DNA of 64,000 bases from Pseudomonas chlororaphis (GTDB taxonomy: Bacteria; Pseudomonadota; Gammaproteobacteria; Pseudomonadales; Pseudomonadaceae), in assembly GCF_003731765.1 (NCBI RefSeq), contig NZ_MOAL01000006.1, positions 1-64,000 on the forward strand, read 5' to 3'. The translations under genes were made by a program, and so were the position numbers. The notes below the pieces were generated by a model. That model worked only from the letters and a program-made list of their open reading frames with translations. It was not told where the DNA came from and did not search any database. Below are positions 41,441-50,450 of the stretch, piece by piece. Each line of letters begins with the position of its first letter. The stretch's first letter is position 1.

Positions 41441-42130
41441 TCAGCCCGCGAGGCCCAGGCGCTGGGCCGCGCGCTGGGTGACTTGGGTGCGCACTTTCAA
41501 GGACTCGACGACCTTGCTCAGCGCCTCATCGCGCACCGCAGCAGGGGCGGTGTCCGGGCGGCCGGCGTTGAACGGCGGTGCCGGTGCGTATTCCAGCTGC
41601 AACTGCACCAGCTCGGCACGGGCCTGGCCGAACAGCTCGGCGGCCAGCACCAGGGCGAAATCGATGCCGGCGGTGATGCCGCCACCGGTCAGCAGGTTGC
41701 CGTCACGCACCACGCGCTCCTGCACCGGGATCGCACCCAAGGGCGCAAGCAATTCGTGGTAGGCCCAGTGGGTGGTGGCGCGCTTGCCTTGCAGCAGGCC
41801 GGCGGCGCCGAGCACCAGGGAACCGGTGCACACCGAGGTCACGTAGCGCGCGCCTTCGGCGTGCTGGCGGATGAAGTCCAGGGTGGGTTCATCCTCCATC
41901 AGGGGGCCGACACCGGAGCCGCCGGGCACGCAGATCACATCCAGCGGCGGGCAGTCGGCATAGGTGGTGGTGGGGTGCAGGACCAGGCCGGTGCTGGCGA
42001 CCACCGGCTCCAGGTCCTTCCAGATCAGGTGCACTTTGACGTCAGGCAGGGAGGCCAGCACGTCGTAAGGGCCGGTCAGGTCCAGTTGCTGAACCTGTGG
42101 AAACAGTAGAAAACCTATCTGCAGCGTCAT
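41441..42130 (-). CDS. inhA: Isonitrile hydratase (DJ-1/PfpI family)
   Basis: A 229-residue DJ-1/PfpI-superfamily enzyme. Length and the position of the nucleophile (C101 in TSVCTGSLVL) equal those known for the Pseudomonas putida isonitrile hydratase InhA (228 residues, catalytic Cys101), which converts isonitriles to N-substituted formamides. The N-terminal LFPQVQQLDLTGPYDVLA and acidic residue in DLTGP also fit. The alternative is another DJ-1-type enzyme of unknown function. A GlxA-type AraC regulator is divergent 114 bp away. The product class (N-substituted formamides) is the substrate class of the amidohydrolase family encoded at 10312-12213. Confidence 0.75.
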   Translation of the reverse strand: MTLQIGFLLFPQVQQLDLTGPYDVLASLPDVKVHLIWKDLEPVVASTGLVLHPTTTYADCPPLDVICVPGGSGVGPLMEDEPTLDFIRQHAEGARYVTSVCTGSLVLGAAGLLQGKRATTHWAYHELLAPLGAIPVQERVVRDGNLLTGGGITAGIDFALVLAAELFGQARAELVQLQLEYAPAPPFNAGRPDTAPAAVRDEALSKVVESLKVRTQVTQRAAQRLGLAG

Positions 42131-42244
42131 TGCATTTCCCCTTGGTCGATCCGATGGCTCTTACCCGAAAAGCGGGTGGACGGCTGAACTCTAGCGCCCT
42201 AATCTCTGGCGTATCCGCCAACCTGCCCACGAATCACGCCAATC

Positions 42245-43237
42245 ATGCTCAACGCCGCTAAAACCGTTTACGTACTGGCCTTCGCCAATGCCCAAGTGCT
42301 GGATGTCACCGGCCCCTTGCAGGTGTTTTCCTCGGCCAACGACCTGTTGCGCCAGCGCGGGTTGCCGGCGCCCTATGTGGCCACGGTGATCGCCGCGCCG
42401 GGCGGTCCGTTGCAGACCTCGGCGGGGCTGGCGTTGGTGGCCGAGCCGTTGCCGGCCGAGGACGCGCCGAGCGATACCCTGATCATCTCCGGTGGCTGGG
42501 GCGTGTATGCCGCCGCCGAAGACCCGCAACTGGTGGCCTGGGTCGCACGCCAGGCCGAGCGTTCGCGCCGCGTGGCGTCGGTGTGTACCGGGGCTTTTCT
42601 GCTGGCGGCCAGTGGCTGGCTCGATGGCCGGCGAGTGGTCACCCATTGGACGCGCTGCGAGCAGTTGGCCGATCAATACCCGCAGTTGCGGGTGGAGCCC
42701 AATCCGATCTTTATCAACGACGGCCCGGTCTGGACCTCTGCCGGGGTCACCGCCGGCATCGACCTGGCCCTGGCCCTGGTGGAGCAAGACCTGGGGCGAG
42801 CGGTGGCCCTGGACGTGGCCCGGCAACTGGTGGTGTTCCTCAAGCGTCCCGGCGGCCAGTCGCAATTCAGTGTGACCCTGGGCCTGCAGCAAGAGGGGCA
42901 GCGCTTCGATGAACTGCACGCTTGGATTGCCGAACACCTGGCCCTGGACCTGAACATCGCTACCCTGGCCCAGCAGGTTGGCATGAGCGAGCGCAGCTTT
43001 GTCCGCCATTACCGTGCCGACACCGGGCAAACCCCGGCCCGGGCCGTGGAGCTGATCCGGGTGGAAAGCGCCCGGCGCCTGCTGCTGGACACGCCATTGC
43101 CGATCAAGCGCATTGCCGGGCAGTGCGGCTTCGGCAGCGAAGAGACCCTGCGCCGCAGCTTCCTGCGGGCCATCGGCGTAACGCCCCAGGCCTACCGCGA
43201 ACGTTTCGCCGCCGAGGGTGCCCTGGAGGCGTTCTAG
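42245..43237 (+). CDS. GlxA-family AraC transcriptional regulator (DJ-1-like sensor)
   Basis: A 330-residue regulator: an N-terminal DJ-1/PfpI-like domain (about 1-195, with Cys in SVCTGAFLLAASGWLDGRRVVTHW) and a C-terminal pair of AraC helix-turn-helix motifs (about 220-320). The sensor domain is a relative of the divergent isonitrile hydratase, so it may bind the same type of ligand and control it. GlxA-type proteins also regulate choline and carnitine catabolism in Pseudomonas, and other targets remain possible. Confidence 0.88.
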   Translation: MLNAAKTVYVLAFANAQVLDVTGPLQVFSSANDLLRQRGLPAPYVATVIAAPGGPLQTSAGLALVAEPLPAEDAPSDTLIISGGWGVYAAAEDPQLVAWVARQAERSRRVASVCTGAFLLAASGWLDGRRVVTHWTRCEQLADQYPQLRVEPNPIFINDGPVWTSAGVTAGIDLALALVEQDLGRAVALDVARQLVVFLKRPGGQSQFSVTLGLQQEGQRFDELHAWIAEHLALDLNIATLAQQVGMSERSFVRHYRADTGQTPARAVELIRVESARRLLLDTPLPIKRIAGQCGFGSEETLRRSFLRAIGVTPQAYRERFAAEGALEAF

Positions 43238-43255
43238 GCGGCGAGCCCGCCGCCC

Positions 43256-45694
43256 CTAAGGCTGCACCAGGCTCAACTGGCCATCGCAGTACAGCACTTC
43301 GCGGCCGATCCAGGCCGGGTCCGCCTGGGGCAGCACCGCCGAGGGCTTGCGCAGTTCGCGCAGCAAGGTCGAGCCGTGGGACAGGCGCCCGCCCATCCGC
43401 GCAATCACCGCCCGCGCCGCTTGGTAGTGAGCGTGGCGCCCGGGGTCGAGGCTGTCTTCAAGGAGGATGTCCTCGCCGAGAATGCCCTGCACCTGCCCGG
43501 GGTAGATCATGAACCCGGTGGCCTGCTCACTGCCGTCACGGCCGTCCTGCCAGAAGCTGCCGTCGCGGCTGCGGCGGTCTTCATGGGGGGCGAACCAGTG
43601 GCTGCGATCGGCTTCGGGCACCGCGTGGTGCAAGCGAAAGAAAATCCGCATCAGGTTGTCGCGGTACCACTCACGCACTTGCAGGTAGTAACCGCGCAGG
43701 CCCGGCAGGCCCAGGTGGTGGACCAGGCGAATGGCCGCGGGCCAGGCGGGCAGGGGTTGCAGGGGCAGCTCACAGGCAGGTGGGCGCGGGGTGCCGGGGT
43801 CGGTTTCCCAGGGCAGGCGATGGGGGCTGTTGTCCAGGTCGCCGTAGGCGGTGGGCGGGCGGCCAAGCAGGGCGCCGCCGCTGCTGGCCAGGGCGGTGGC
43901 GATGCACAGGTTGCCCTGGACCACGAACACGTAAAAACGGCTGAACCAGTCCGCCAGTTGCTGGCCGTCGGCCCCGGCGGCTTTCAGTTGCGCCAGCTCG
44001 CGGTCGAAGCGTTCCAGGCCCCGTTCCAGGCCTAGCAGATGGCCGCGGGCAATGCGTTGCATGCGCAGCAGTCGTGGCAGCGAACGCAGCAGCCGCAGCG
44101 GGCGCCAGGGCAGGGCGGGGGTGGCGCCGCCCACTTCACCGGCGTAGCTGGCCGCAGAGATGCCCCAGTCTGCCAGGCGCGCCAGGAACAGGTCGTTGTT
44201 GATATAGGACGCGCCGCCGAACACCGCGGTGAACGGCTCATTGTCCTGCAACACCCGGGCGTCCCAGCGGGCCATGATCGCCGGGATGCTCGCCGCCGCC
44301 CGGCGCTGGCCGTACTCGACAAAGCGGCTGGGTTGAGGGGGCAAGATTTCGGCGATATTGGCCGCGGTCAGGTGCCGGCGCCAACCGTAGTCGCTGATGG
44401 GGCGGTATTGCAGCAGCCACAGTTGCTGGCCGTCCCAGGCCCACTCCACATCCCCGGGCACGTAGTGGAAGACCTTGAGCACCCCTTGCAGAAAGTCCCA
44501 CAGGGCTTGGGCGCTCAGGCCCTGGGTGGTCGCAAAGTGTCCATCTTCCCAGGCAGGCCCCAGGCGCGAGAGCACCGCCCGTTGCGGGCTGGCGTGACCG
44601 TCGGCGAGGGATTCCAGGTGGCCCTCGACCCATTCCAGCTCCACTGCCAGGTGGCGGACAAAGGCGATGCCCGAGAGCACCGGGTCGATAAAACGTTGCA
44701 CCACCACTTCTTCGACCCCGGCGGCGCTCAGCTCGGCGACCCGATGGGCGACGTTGGCCGCCGGCTCACGCAGGTAGGTGGTGCTCAAGCCGGCATTGGC
44801 CGCGTCGGCCTGGTCTTCGCCATAGCTGGACGAACGCACCGCCCACAGGGCGTCAGGCTGGCTGGCGAGCAATGCCGGCAGGCGCGGGTCGCTGGCCTGT
44901 TCCAGGTTCAGGGCCACCGGCACTGGCTGCCCCGCCAGTTGCGCCAGGCGCAGGCGACCGCCCTTGGTGTGGGCGACAAACCCCGGCTCGGCACCTTCCA
45001 GCCAGGCGGCGAATTCGCCAGGATTGTCGATCCACGGGTAATGGCCCCAGCCCGGCTGCAGGCTGATGCGCAGGTCCGCTCGGGCCAGGATCGCCGACCA
45101 GGCGGCGGCCTGGGTGCTGCCGAGGAACGCGTCCTGATCGCCCCAGACCAGTTCGATCGGATCGCTGACCCACTCCAGCAGCGGCAGCGCCGTGTCGGCC
45201 CGCAGTTGCTCCCAGGACGGTACAAAAGCCCGGCAGCGCGCATAACCGGCGCCCATGCGTTGGTACTGGGCTGGGGTCCAGGTCTGTTGGGAAAACTTGT
45301 GGGCGAACCACTGGGGTTTGTGGCTGAGCAACGTATGAATCAGCTGGCGCAGGGGCAGGGGCGACATCAGCGCCGGCAGCCGCCGCTGCCAAAGGAACGC
45401 CCCCACCGGTGCCAGCAACACGCTACGGGAAAAGTGCCCGGGGCGACGCTGTAAGGCATGCAGCACCAGCAAGCCGCTGACCCCTACCGCCAGGATTGCA
45501 TGCCCCGGATCGGTCATGCCCAGCAGGGCGTCGGCGTATTCCCCGAGGTCGCTGCACGGTGGCAACGGGTTGTTGCCGAAACCCGGCAGCTCCAGGGGCT
45601 GCACCCGGTAGCGCTGGAAGTGCGGCAGGGCATCGTCCCACCAGTCGGCGGCGCTGCCGTTGCCCGCCAGCAGGTAGAGAAGGGGCTTGCTCAT
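43256..45694 (-). CDS. Fusion of alpha/beta-hydrolase and PEP-synthase-like domains
   Basis: An 812-residue two-part protein. Residues about 1-240 form an alpha/beta-hydrolase-like domain (LLAGNGSAADWWDDALPHF; VGVSGLLVL in the nucleophile-elbow position; GDQDAFLG; GWGHYPW). The rest resembles pyruvate-phosphate dikinase/PEP synthase: the ATP-grasp motif AVR287SSSYGED with AGLSTTYL, and a C-terminal swivelling domain with the phosphohistidine motif GGRLSH773GSTLLREL. Similar ATP-grasp/swivel pairs occur in rifampin phosphotransferase and in uncharacterised proteins. The ATG at 45694 has GAGGA upstream. It is the last gene of a three-gene operon, 9 bases after the SDR-fusion gene. I do not know a described function for this combination. 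Confidence 0.75.
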   Translation of the reverse strand: MSKPLLYLLAGNGSAADWWDDALPHFQRYRVQPLELPGFGNNPLPPCSDLGEYADALLGMTDPGHAILAVGVSGLLVLHALQRRPGHFSRSVLLAPVGAFLWQRRLPALMSPLPLRQLIHTLLSHKPQWFAHKFSQQTWTPAQYQRMGAGYARCRAFVPSWEQLRADTALPLLEWVSDPIELVWGDQDAFLGSTQAAAWSAILARADLRISLQPGWGHYPWIDNPGEFAAWLEGAEPGFVAHTKGGRLRLAQLAGQPVPVALNLEQASDPRLPALLASQPDALWAVRSSSYGEDQADAANAGLSTTYLREPAANVAHRVAELSAAGVEEVVVQRFIDPVLSGIAFVRHLAVELEWVEGHLESLADGHASPQRAVLSRLGPAWEDGHFATTQGLSAQALWDFLQGVLKVFHYVPGDVEWAWDGQQLWLLQYRPISDYGWRRHLTAANIAEILPPQPSRFVEYGQRRAAASIPAIMARWDARVLQDNEPFTAVFGGASYINNDLFLARLADWGISAASYAGEVGGATPALPWRPLRLLRSLPRLLRMQRIARGHLLGLERGLERFDRELAQLKAAGADGQQLADWFSRFYVFVVQGNLCIATALASSGGALLGRPPTAYGDLDNSPHRLPWETDPGTPRPPACELPLQPLPAWPAAIRLVHHLGLPGLRGYYLQVREWYRDNLMRIFFRLHHAVPEADRSHWFAPHEDRRSRDGSFWQDGRDGSEQATGFMIYPGQVQGILGEDILLEDSLDPGRHAHYQAARAVIARMGGRLSHGSTLLRELRKPSAVLPQADPAWIGREVLYCDGQLSLVQP

Positions 45695-45703
45695 CAACAG
45701 TCC

Positions 45704-47146
45704 TCAGGCCAGGTCGCGCAAGGCGCCGTCCAGGGTCGGGTAGCGGAAGGTGTAGCCGGCTTGCAGCAAACGCAGGGGCACCACGCGCTGGCCGTCGAAA
45801 AACAGCTCGGCCATTTCCCCGGCCAGGGCCCGCACTGGCGCCGCCGGCACGTGCAGCCAGACCGGGCGCTTGAGCACCGCGCCCGCGGTTTTGGCGAAGG
45901 TGGCCTGGCTCACGGCATCGGGCGCCACCAGGTTGTAGGTGCCCGACAGGCTCGGGTCGCTCATGGCCCGGGCAATCACCTGGATCACGTCGTCGCGGTG
46001 CACCCAGCTCATGATCTGCTGGCCGTCACCCATGCGCCCGCCGAAGCCCAGGCGGAACGGAATCAGCAGCGGCATCAGGGCGCCGCCAGGGCCGAACACC
46101 ACGCCCAGGCGCAGCACCACCTGGCGCACGCCGAACGCCGTGGCGGGTTGTGCCGAGGCCTCCCAGCGGGCACACAGCTCGGCCATGAAACCCTCGCCAC
46201 GGCTGGCGCTTTCGTCCAGGGTCTGGCTGGCATCGCGCACACCGTAGAAGCCGATGGCCGAGGCCTGGATCCACAGCGCCGGCTTGTGCTCGGCGTTCTT
46301 CAACCAGGCCAGCAGCGCTTCGGTGGTGCCGACCCGGCTGGCCAGCAACTGCGCCTGGCGCTTGGCCGACCAGCGTGGCCCGGCCACGGGCGCCCCCGCC
46401 AGGTTGATGATCACGTCGAACTGCTCGCTGTGGCCCAGCTTGCTCAAGTCGCGCAGGCAACGCGCACGACCGTCGAACAGGTAGGCCGCGCGCAGCGGGT
46501 CGCGGGCCAGCACGCTGACGCTGTGGCCGGCGTCCAGCAGTTGGTTGACCAGGGCTTCCCCGATAAACCCGGTGCCGCCGGTGACCAGGACCCGTTGCTG
46601 CTTGCCGCCGGCAAACGGGTTGCCCGGCAGGCCTTGGCGCTGCAGGCGCAGGGAGGCCAGGCCATCGCGGATGCCCGAGGCGGTGACGCCAATGGCGAAC
46701 AGGGTCAGCAGCCAGCCGAGCCAGCCGAAGTCGATCCCCACCAAGGCCGTGGGCAAGCTCGACCACTGCACCAACTGCACGCCGTAGAGGGCGAAAAAGG
46801 CCCCGCCGTTGACCGCCAGCACGGTGTGCATGATGCGCTCGATGGCCGGCAGCTTGCGGCTACGGTCCTCGACCACGAAGTCCCAGAGGGTCAGGCCGAT
46901 TTCCAGGGCAAACAGCACGGCGATCACCAGGGCCCAGGCACCGTGGAAGGCGAAGTGCGCCATGCCAAGAAACAGAACGCCGTAGAAGCTTGAGCGGATC
47001 GCATGGATCGCCAGCTCCAGGCGGGCGTTGTGGCGTTGTGGCAAGGCCACCGTGAGTTCGTGGTGATAGATCGTGTCCAGGGCGCCGAGGGTGCCTTGGA
47101 CCAGCAACAAGAGCATGGCCCAGTGCAGCAGGGGAAGTTCAACCAC
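45704..47146 (-). CDS. Membrane-anchored SDR39U1-type epimerase fusion
   Basis: A 480-residue fusion. The first 180 residues hold four or five membrane helices (LPLLHWAMLLLLVQGTLGALDTIYHHELTVALP...), and the remainder is a TIGR01777/SDR39U1-type short-chain dehydrogenase with the NAD(P) motif VTGGTGFIGEALV, INLAGAPVAGPRW and QASAIGFYG. The start is a GTG at 47146 with AAGGA upstream, overlapping the preceding gene by 8 bases. The substrate is unknown. Fusion to a membrane domain suggests a lipid or membrane-associated substrate (inference). Confidence 0.8.
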   Translation of the reverse strand: MVELPLLHWAMLLLLVQGTLGALDTIYHHELTVALPQRHNARLELAIHAIRSSFYGVLFLGMAHFAFHGAWALVIAVLFALEIGLTLWDFVVEDRSRKLPAIERIMHTVLAVNGGAFFALYGVQLVQWSSLPTALVGIDFGWLGWLLTLFAIGVTASGIRDGLASLRLQRQGLPGNPFAGGKQQRVLVTGGTGFIGEALVNQLLDAGHSVSVLARDPLRAAYLFDGRARCLRDLSKLGHSEQFDVIINLAGAPVAGPRWSAKRQAQLLASRVGTTEALLAWLKNAEHKPALWIQASAIGFYGVRDASQTLDESASRGEGFMAELCARWEASAQPATAFGVRQVVLRLGVVFGPGGALMPLLIPFRLGFGGRMGDGQQIMSWVHRDDVIQVIARAMSDPSLSGTYNLVAPDAVSQATFAKTAGAVLKRPVWLHVPAAPVRALAGEMAELFFDGQRVVPLRLLQAGYTFRYPTLDGALRDLA

Positions 47147-47624
47147 GGAGAGGTCCTTTCAAAGTGGAGGGGCGACGGTCATGGCGATAAAGCCAGAGCA
47201 ACGGGGGCAACAGGGTGAGCAGGGCCAGGCTGTCGAGCCACAGGTGCGACGTCATCCGCGCCTGCCAGGAGATCCACATGTCCTGGGGCGCCCACAGCAG
47301 GATCCCGGCCATCAGCCAGGCCCAGGCCGTGGCGCTGCGCAGGCGATGGCCCAGGTGCACCAGGGCCAGCAGGAACAGGGAATAACTTTGCAGGGTGGCG
47401 CCGAACAGGTTCAGCCACCAGACCTGCTGGCTGCGCGCCGCAGCGGGAGCCGCGCTGCTCCAGAATGCCTGTTCGACACTCAGCAGATAACCCTCGAGCA
47501 GCGGGTGGCCGGCGGCCCAGGTCAGCACCCCGGCGACCAGCAGATGGCCCAGGGCGGCGGCGTACAACCAGAGCACCAAGGCTCGGCGCAGGGACGAATC
47601 AGCGGGCGAATCAGCGGGCAACAT
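47139..47624 (-). CDS. Small integral membrane protein of unknown function
   Basis: A 161-residue protein with about four predicted membrane helices (LVLWLYAAALGHLLVAGVL; WLNLFGATLQSYSLFLLALVH; AWAWLMAGILLWAPQDMWI; LALLTLLPPLLWLY). No family is recognised. It is the first gene of the operon with the SDR fusion (8-base overlap) and the hydrolase/PEP-synthase-like fusion. AGGA precedes the ATG at 47624. Confidence 0.7.
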   Translation of the reverse strand: MLPADSPADSSLRRALVLWLYAAALGHLLVAGVLTWAAGHPLLEGYLLSVEQAFWSSAAPAAARSQQVWWLNLFGATLQSYSLFLLALVHLGHRLRSATAWAWLMAGILLWAPQDMWISWQARMTSHLWLDSLALLTLLPPLLWLYRHDRRPSTLKGPLRG

Positions 47625-47729
47625 TCCGTGTCCTATGAGGTTCCATGGGGGCGGCGCAGTGTAACGATTTTTGCTGCCGTGAGCGCCTGCTAGAGCCCGG
47701 CTCGCCGATTTATCCCTCTAGTGATTCCT

Positions 47730-49556
47730 CTAGGGCTGCCACGTGGTTTTCGCCCCGCTGAGCTGGCGGTCGAGGAAGCTGGCTGCGCTGATCAGCGCCA
47801 AGTGAGTCAGAGCCTGGGGCGTGTTGCCCAGGTGGCGGCCGTGGCTGTCGAACTCCTCGGCGTACAACCCCAGGGGGTTGGCATAGCGCAGCAGTTGCTC
47901 GAACTCCAGGTGGGCCTTGTCCACCTGGCCGGCTCGGGCCAGGCATTCGACGTACCAGAACGAGCAAGCGGCAAACGCGCCCTCGGTGCCGGCCAGGCCG
48001 TCGATACCGCTGTCGTCGTTGCGGTAGCGGTAGACCATGCCGTCGCGCACCAGGCTGTTTTCAATCGCTTTCAGGGTCGACAGCCAGCGCGGGTCCTTGG
48101 CGCTGACAAAACGCACCAGGGGCATCAGCAGCATCGAGCCATCCAGGGCCGTGCCGCCGATATGCTGGACGAAATGCCCCCGCTCCTCGTCCCAGAAGTT
48201 GTTCCAGATGTCTTCATAGATCGCTTGCCGGGTCTGGTCCCATCGGGCAAAGGGCGCCGGCAGCGAGCGCTTCGACGCCAGGCGGATGGCCCGGTCCAGG
48301 GCCACCCAACACATCAGCCGCGAGTGCAGAAAGTGATGCTGCTCGCCGCGCATTTCCCAGATGCCCACGTCTTTTTGCTGCCAGGTCTCGCACACCTGAT
48401 CCACCACTTCGCGGGTGTGTTTCCAGCCCTCGTGGGAGATCGCCTCGCCGTATTTATTGACCAGGTACACCGCATCCATCAGCTCGCCGAAGATGTCCAG
48501 TTGCACCTGTTCCCAGGCCTGGTTGCCGATCCGCACTGGCCGTGCGCCGCCGTGGCCGGACCAGTGTTCGAGTTGGCTCTCGTTCAACTCCTGGCGCCCG
48601 TCGATGGCGTAGAGGATGTTCAGTTTGCTCGGTTGTCCACAGCCGTCGCTGACCCGTCCTCGCAGCCAGCGCATGTAGGCGTTGGCTTCGTCGACAAAGC
48701 CCAGGCGCATAAAGGCGTAGACGGTGAACGAGGCATCGCGGATCCAGGTGTAGCGGTAGTCCCAGTTGCGTTCGCCGCCCGGAGTTTCCGGCAGGCCGAA
48801 GGTGGCGGCAGCGAGAATCGCCCCGTGCTTGCGCGAGGTCAGCAGCTTCAGGGCCAGGGCCGAGCGGTTGACCATTTCCCGCCAGCGCCCACGGTAATTG
48901 GATTGGCCGATCCAGTCGTGCCAGAACTTCAGCGTGCGCTCCAGGGCCAGTTCGCTGCAGCCGGTAATGACCCTGGGGTCGTCGATGCCGCCCAGGATGA
49001 ACTCGGCGCTTTGCCCCTGGTGCAGGACGAACTCGGCCACCGCGCTGTGCTGGTCGATGTGCAGCGCCTGGCTGCCCACCAGGCGCAGGCCCGGTTGGCC
49101 CTCGGCCTCGAAACACACCGAACCCTGGTCGCTGCGGGCCTGGCTGGCACTGCGCGCGTAGTCGTGGCGCACCGCGCAACGCAGGTGAATGGAGGCGCTG
49201 CCACTGACCACCCGCAGCCGTCGGATCAGCAGCGGCAGGTCGTCTTCGCTGTCACCCACGGGCAGCAGGTCGGTGACTTCCACCACGGCCTGTTCGCTCA
49301 GCCAGCGGGTCTGCAGCACGTTGCTGTCGGGCAGGTAGATCTGCTGGCGGCGGGCGTCGGGCAAGTCCGGCTTGAGCTGGAAGATGCCGGCCTCGGGGGT
49401 GTCGAGCAGGGCGCCGAAAATTGTCGGGCTGTCGAATTCCGGCCAGCAGAAAAAGTCCACGCTGCCTTGGTCATTGACCAGGGCAGCGGTGCGCAGGTCG
49501 CCGATGATGCCGTGGGCGTCGATCGGGCTTTGACGTTCCTGATGCCGTTCAACCAT
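47730..49556 (-). CDS. GH15-family glucoamylase/trehalase-like glycoside hydrolase
   Basis: A 608-residue glycoside hydrolase of family 15: an N-terminal beta-sandwich (about 1-230, IGDLRTAALVNDQGSVDFFCWPEFDSPTIFG) and a C-terminal alpha/alpha toroid with the hallmark GERNWDYRYTWIRDASFTVYAF and the acidic residues of EMRGEQHHF and AGTEGAF. GH15 enzymes cut alpha-glucosidic bonds with inversion (glucoamylase, trehalase, isomaltose dextranase). No signal peptide, so a cytoplasmic role. Its first 8 bases overlap the end of an SDR gene, a pair that could process glucans or trehalose to glucose and oxidise it (inference). Confidence 0.88.
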   Translation of the reverse strand: MVERHQERQSPIDAHGIIGDLRTAALVNDQGSVDFFCWPEFDSPTIFGALLDTPEAGIFQLKPDLPDARRQQIYLPDSNVLQTRWLSEQAVVEVTDLLPVGDSEDDLPLLIRRLRVVSGSASIHLRCAVRHDYARSASQARSDQGSVCFEAEGQPGLRLVGSQALHIDQHSAVAEFVLHQGQSAEFILGGIDDPRVITGCSELALERTLKFWHDWIGQSNYRGRWREMVNRSALALKLLTSRKHGAILAAATFGLPETPGGERNWDYRYTWIRDASFTVYAFMRLGFVDEANAYMRWLRGRVSDGCGQPSKLNILYAIDGRQELNESQLEHWSGHGGARPVRIGNQAWEQVQLDIFGELMDAVYLVNKYGEAISHEGWKHTREVVDQVCETWQQKDVGIWEMRGEQHHFLHSRLMCWVALDRAIRLASKRSLPAPFARWDQTRQAIYEDIWNNFWDEERGHFVQHIGGTALDGSMLLMPLVRFVSAKDPRWLSTLKAIENSLVRDGMVYRYRNDDSGIDGLAGTEGAFAACSFWYVECLARAGQVDKAHLEFEQLLRYANPLGLYAEEFDSHGRHLGNTPQALTHLALISAASFLDRQLSGAKTTWQP

Positions 49557-50349
49557 TGTCGCGAAACTCCGGATAGAGGCTCATGCCTCCGTCGATGAAC
49601 AGGGTGCTGCCGACCACGTAGTCGGAGGCGTCGGAGGCCAGCCAGACCACGGCGTTGGCCACGTCCTTGGCGTCGCCGATGCGTCCGTAGGGGATCAGCT
49701 TGAGCAACGCCTGGGCCGCATCGCCTTCGGTGGCATCGCGGTTGATGGCGGTGCGGATCGCCCCCGGGGCAATGCCGTTGACCCGGATACCCAGCCCGCT
49801 GACCTCCTGGGCCAGACTGCGCATCAGCATCTCCACGCCACCCTTGGACGCCGCGTAATTGACGTGCCCGGCCCAGGGAATCAACTGGTGCACGGAGCTC
49901 ATGTGAATGATCTTGCCCGCCGCCTTGGAGACGCCATTGCGGATGCCCTGCTCAGTGAAGATGCGCAGGGCGGCCCGGGCGCAGAGGAACTGCCCGGTGA
50001 GGTTGACGTTGATCACCTGGTTCCAGTCTTCCAGGGTCATGTCCAGGACCGGCGCGTCTTTCTGCAGGCCGGAATTGGCCACCAGGATGTCGAGGAAGCC
50101 GAAGGCCTCCAAGGTCTTGGCGAACAGCCGCTCGACCTCTTCTTCCTGGGACACGTCGGCGCCGATGGCAATCGCCCGGCCACCGCAGGCATTGATGTCG
50201 GCGGCGAGTTTTTCCGCAGGTTCGGGCTGGCTGTGGTAGTTGAGCACCACCGAGGCACCTGCGGCGGCCAGGGCCTTGGCCGCGGCTTCACCGATGCCGG
50301 AACTGGCGCCGGTGACCAGGGCCACTTGTTGATCAAGAGAGAGACGCAT
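49549..50349 (-). CDS. Short-chain dehydrogenase, glucose 1-dehydrogenase-like
   Basis: A 266-residue classical SDR with the cofactor motif TGASSGIGEAAAKAL, NSG at the NNAG position (LVANSGLQ), the catalytic Ser in MSSVHQ, Tyr/Lys in YAASKGG and the C-terminal PYGRIGDAKDVANAVVWLASD. Residues resemble bacterial glucose 1-dehydrogenases, but SDR specificity is not certain. It overlaps the GH15 gene by 8 bases and stands upstream of it in the same operon. Confidence 0.85.
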   Translation of the reverse strand: MRLSLDQQVALVTGASSGIGEAAAKALAAAGASVVLNYHSQPEPAEKLAADINACGGRAIAIGADVSQEEEVERLFAKTLEAFGFLDILVANSGLQKDAPVLDMTLEDWNQVINVNLTGQFLCARAALRIFTEQGIRNGVSKAAGKIIHMSSVHQLIPWAGHVNYAASKGGVEMLMRSLAQEVSGLGIRVNGIAPGAIRTAINRDATEGDAAQALLKLIPYGRIGDAKDVANAVVWLASDASDYVVGSTLFIDGGMSLYPEFRDNG

Positions 50350-50450
50350 GGGGCGATCCTCAAATCAGGGAGCGTGATTAGCTGACTGATAAAGGGCGCC
50401 GGGAGTTCAGCGGACGGGGTCAATCCGCAGGTTTTTCAGGGAGGGGTGTT

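Noticed and set aside
43238..43256. GGCGGC/GCCGCC hairpin after the GlxA-type regulator as a terminator
   Set aside because: Short, with no T-tract, and overlapping the end of the convergent gene; not convincing.
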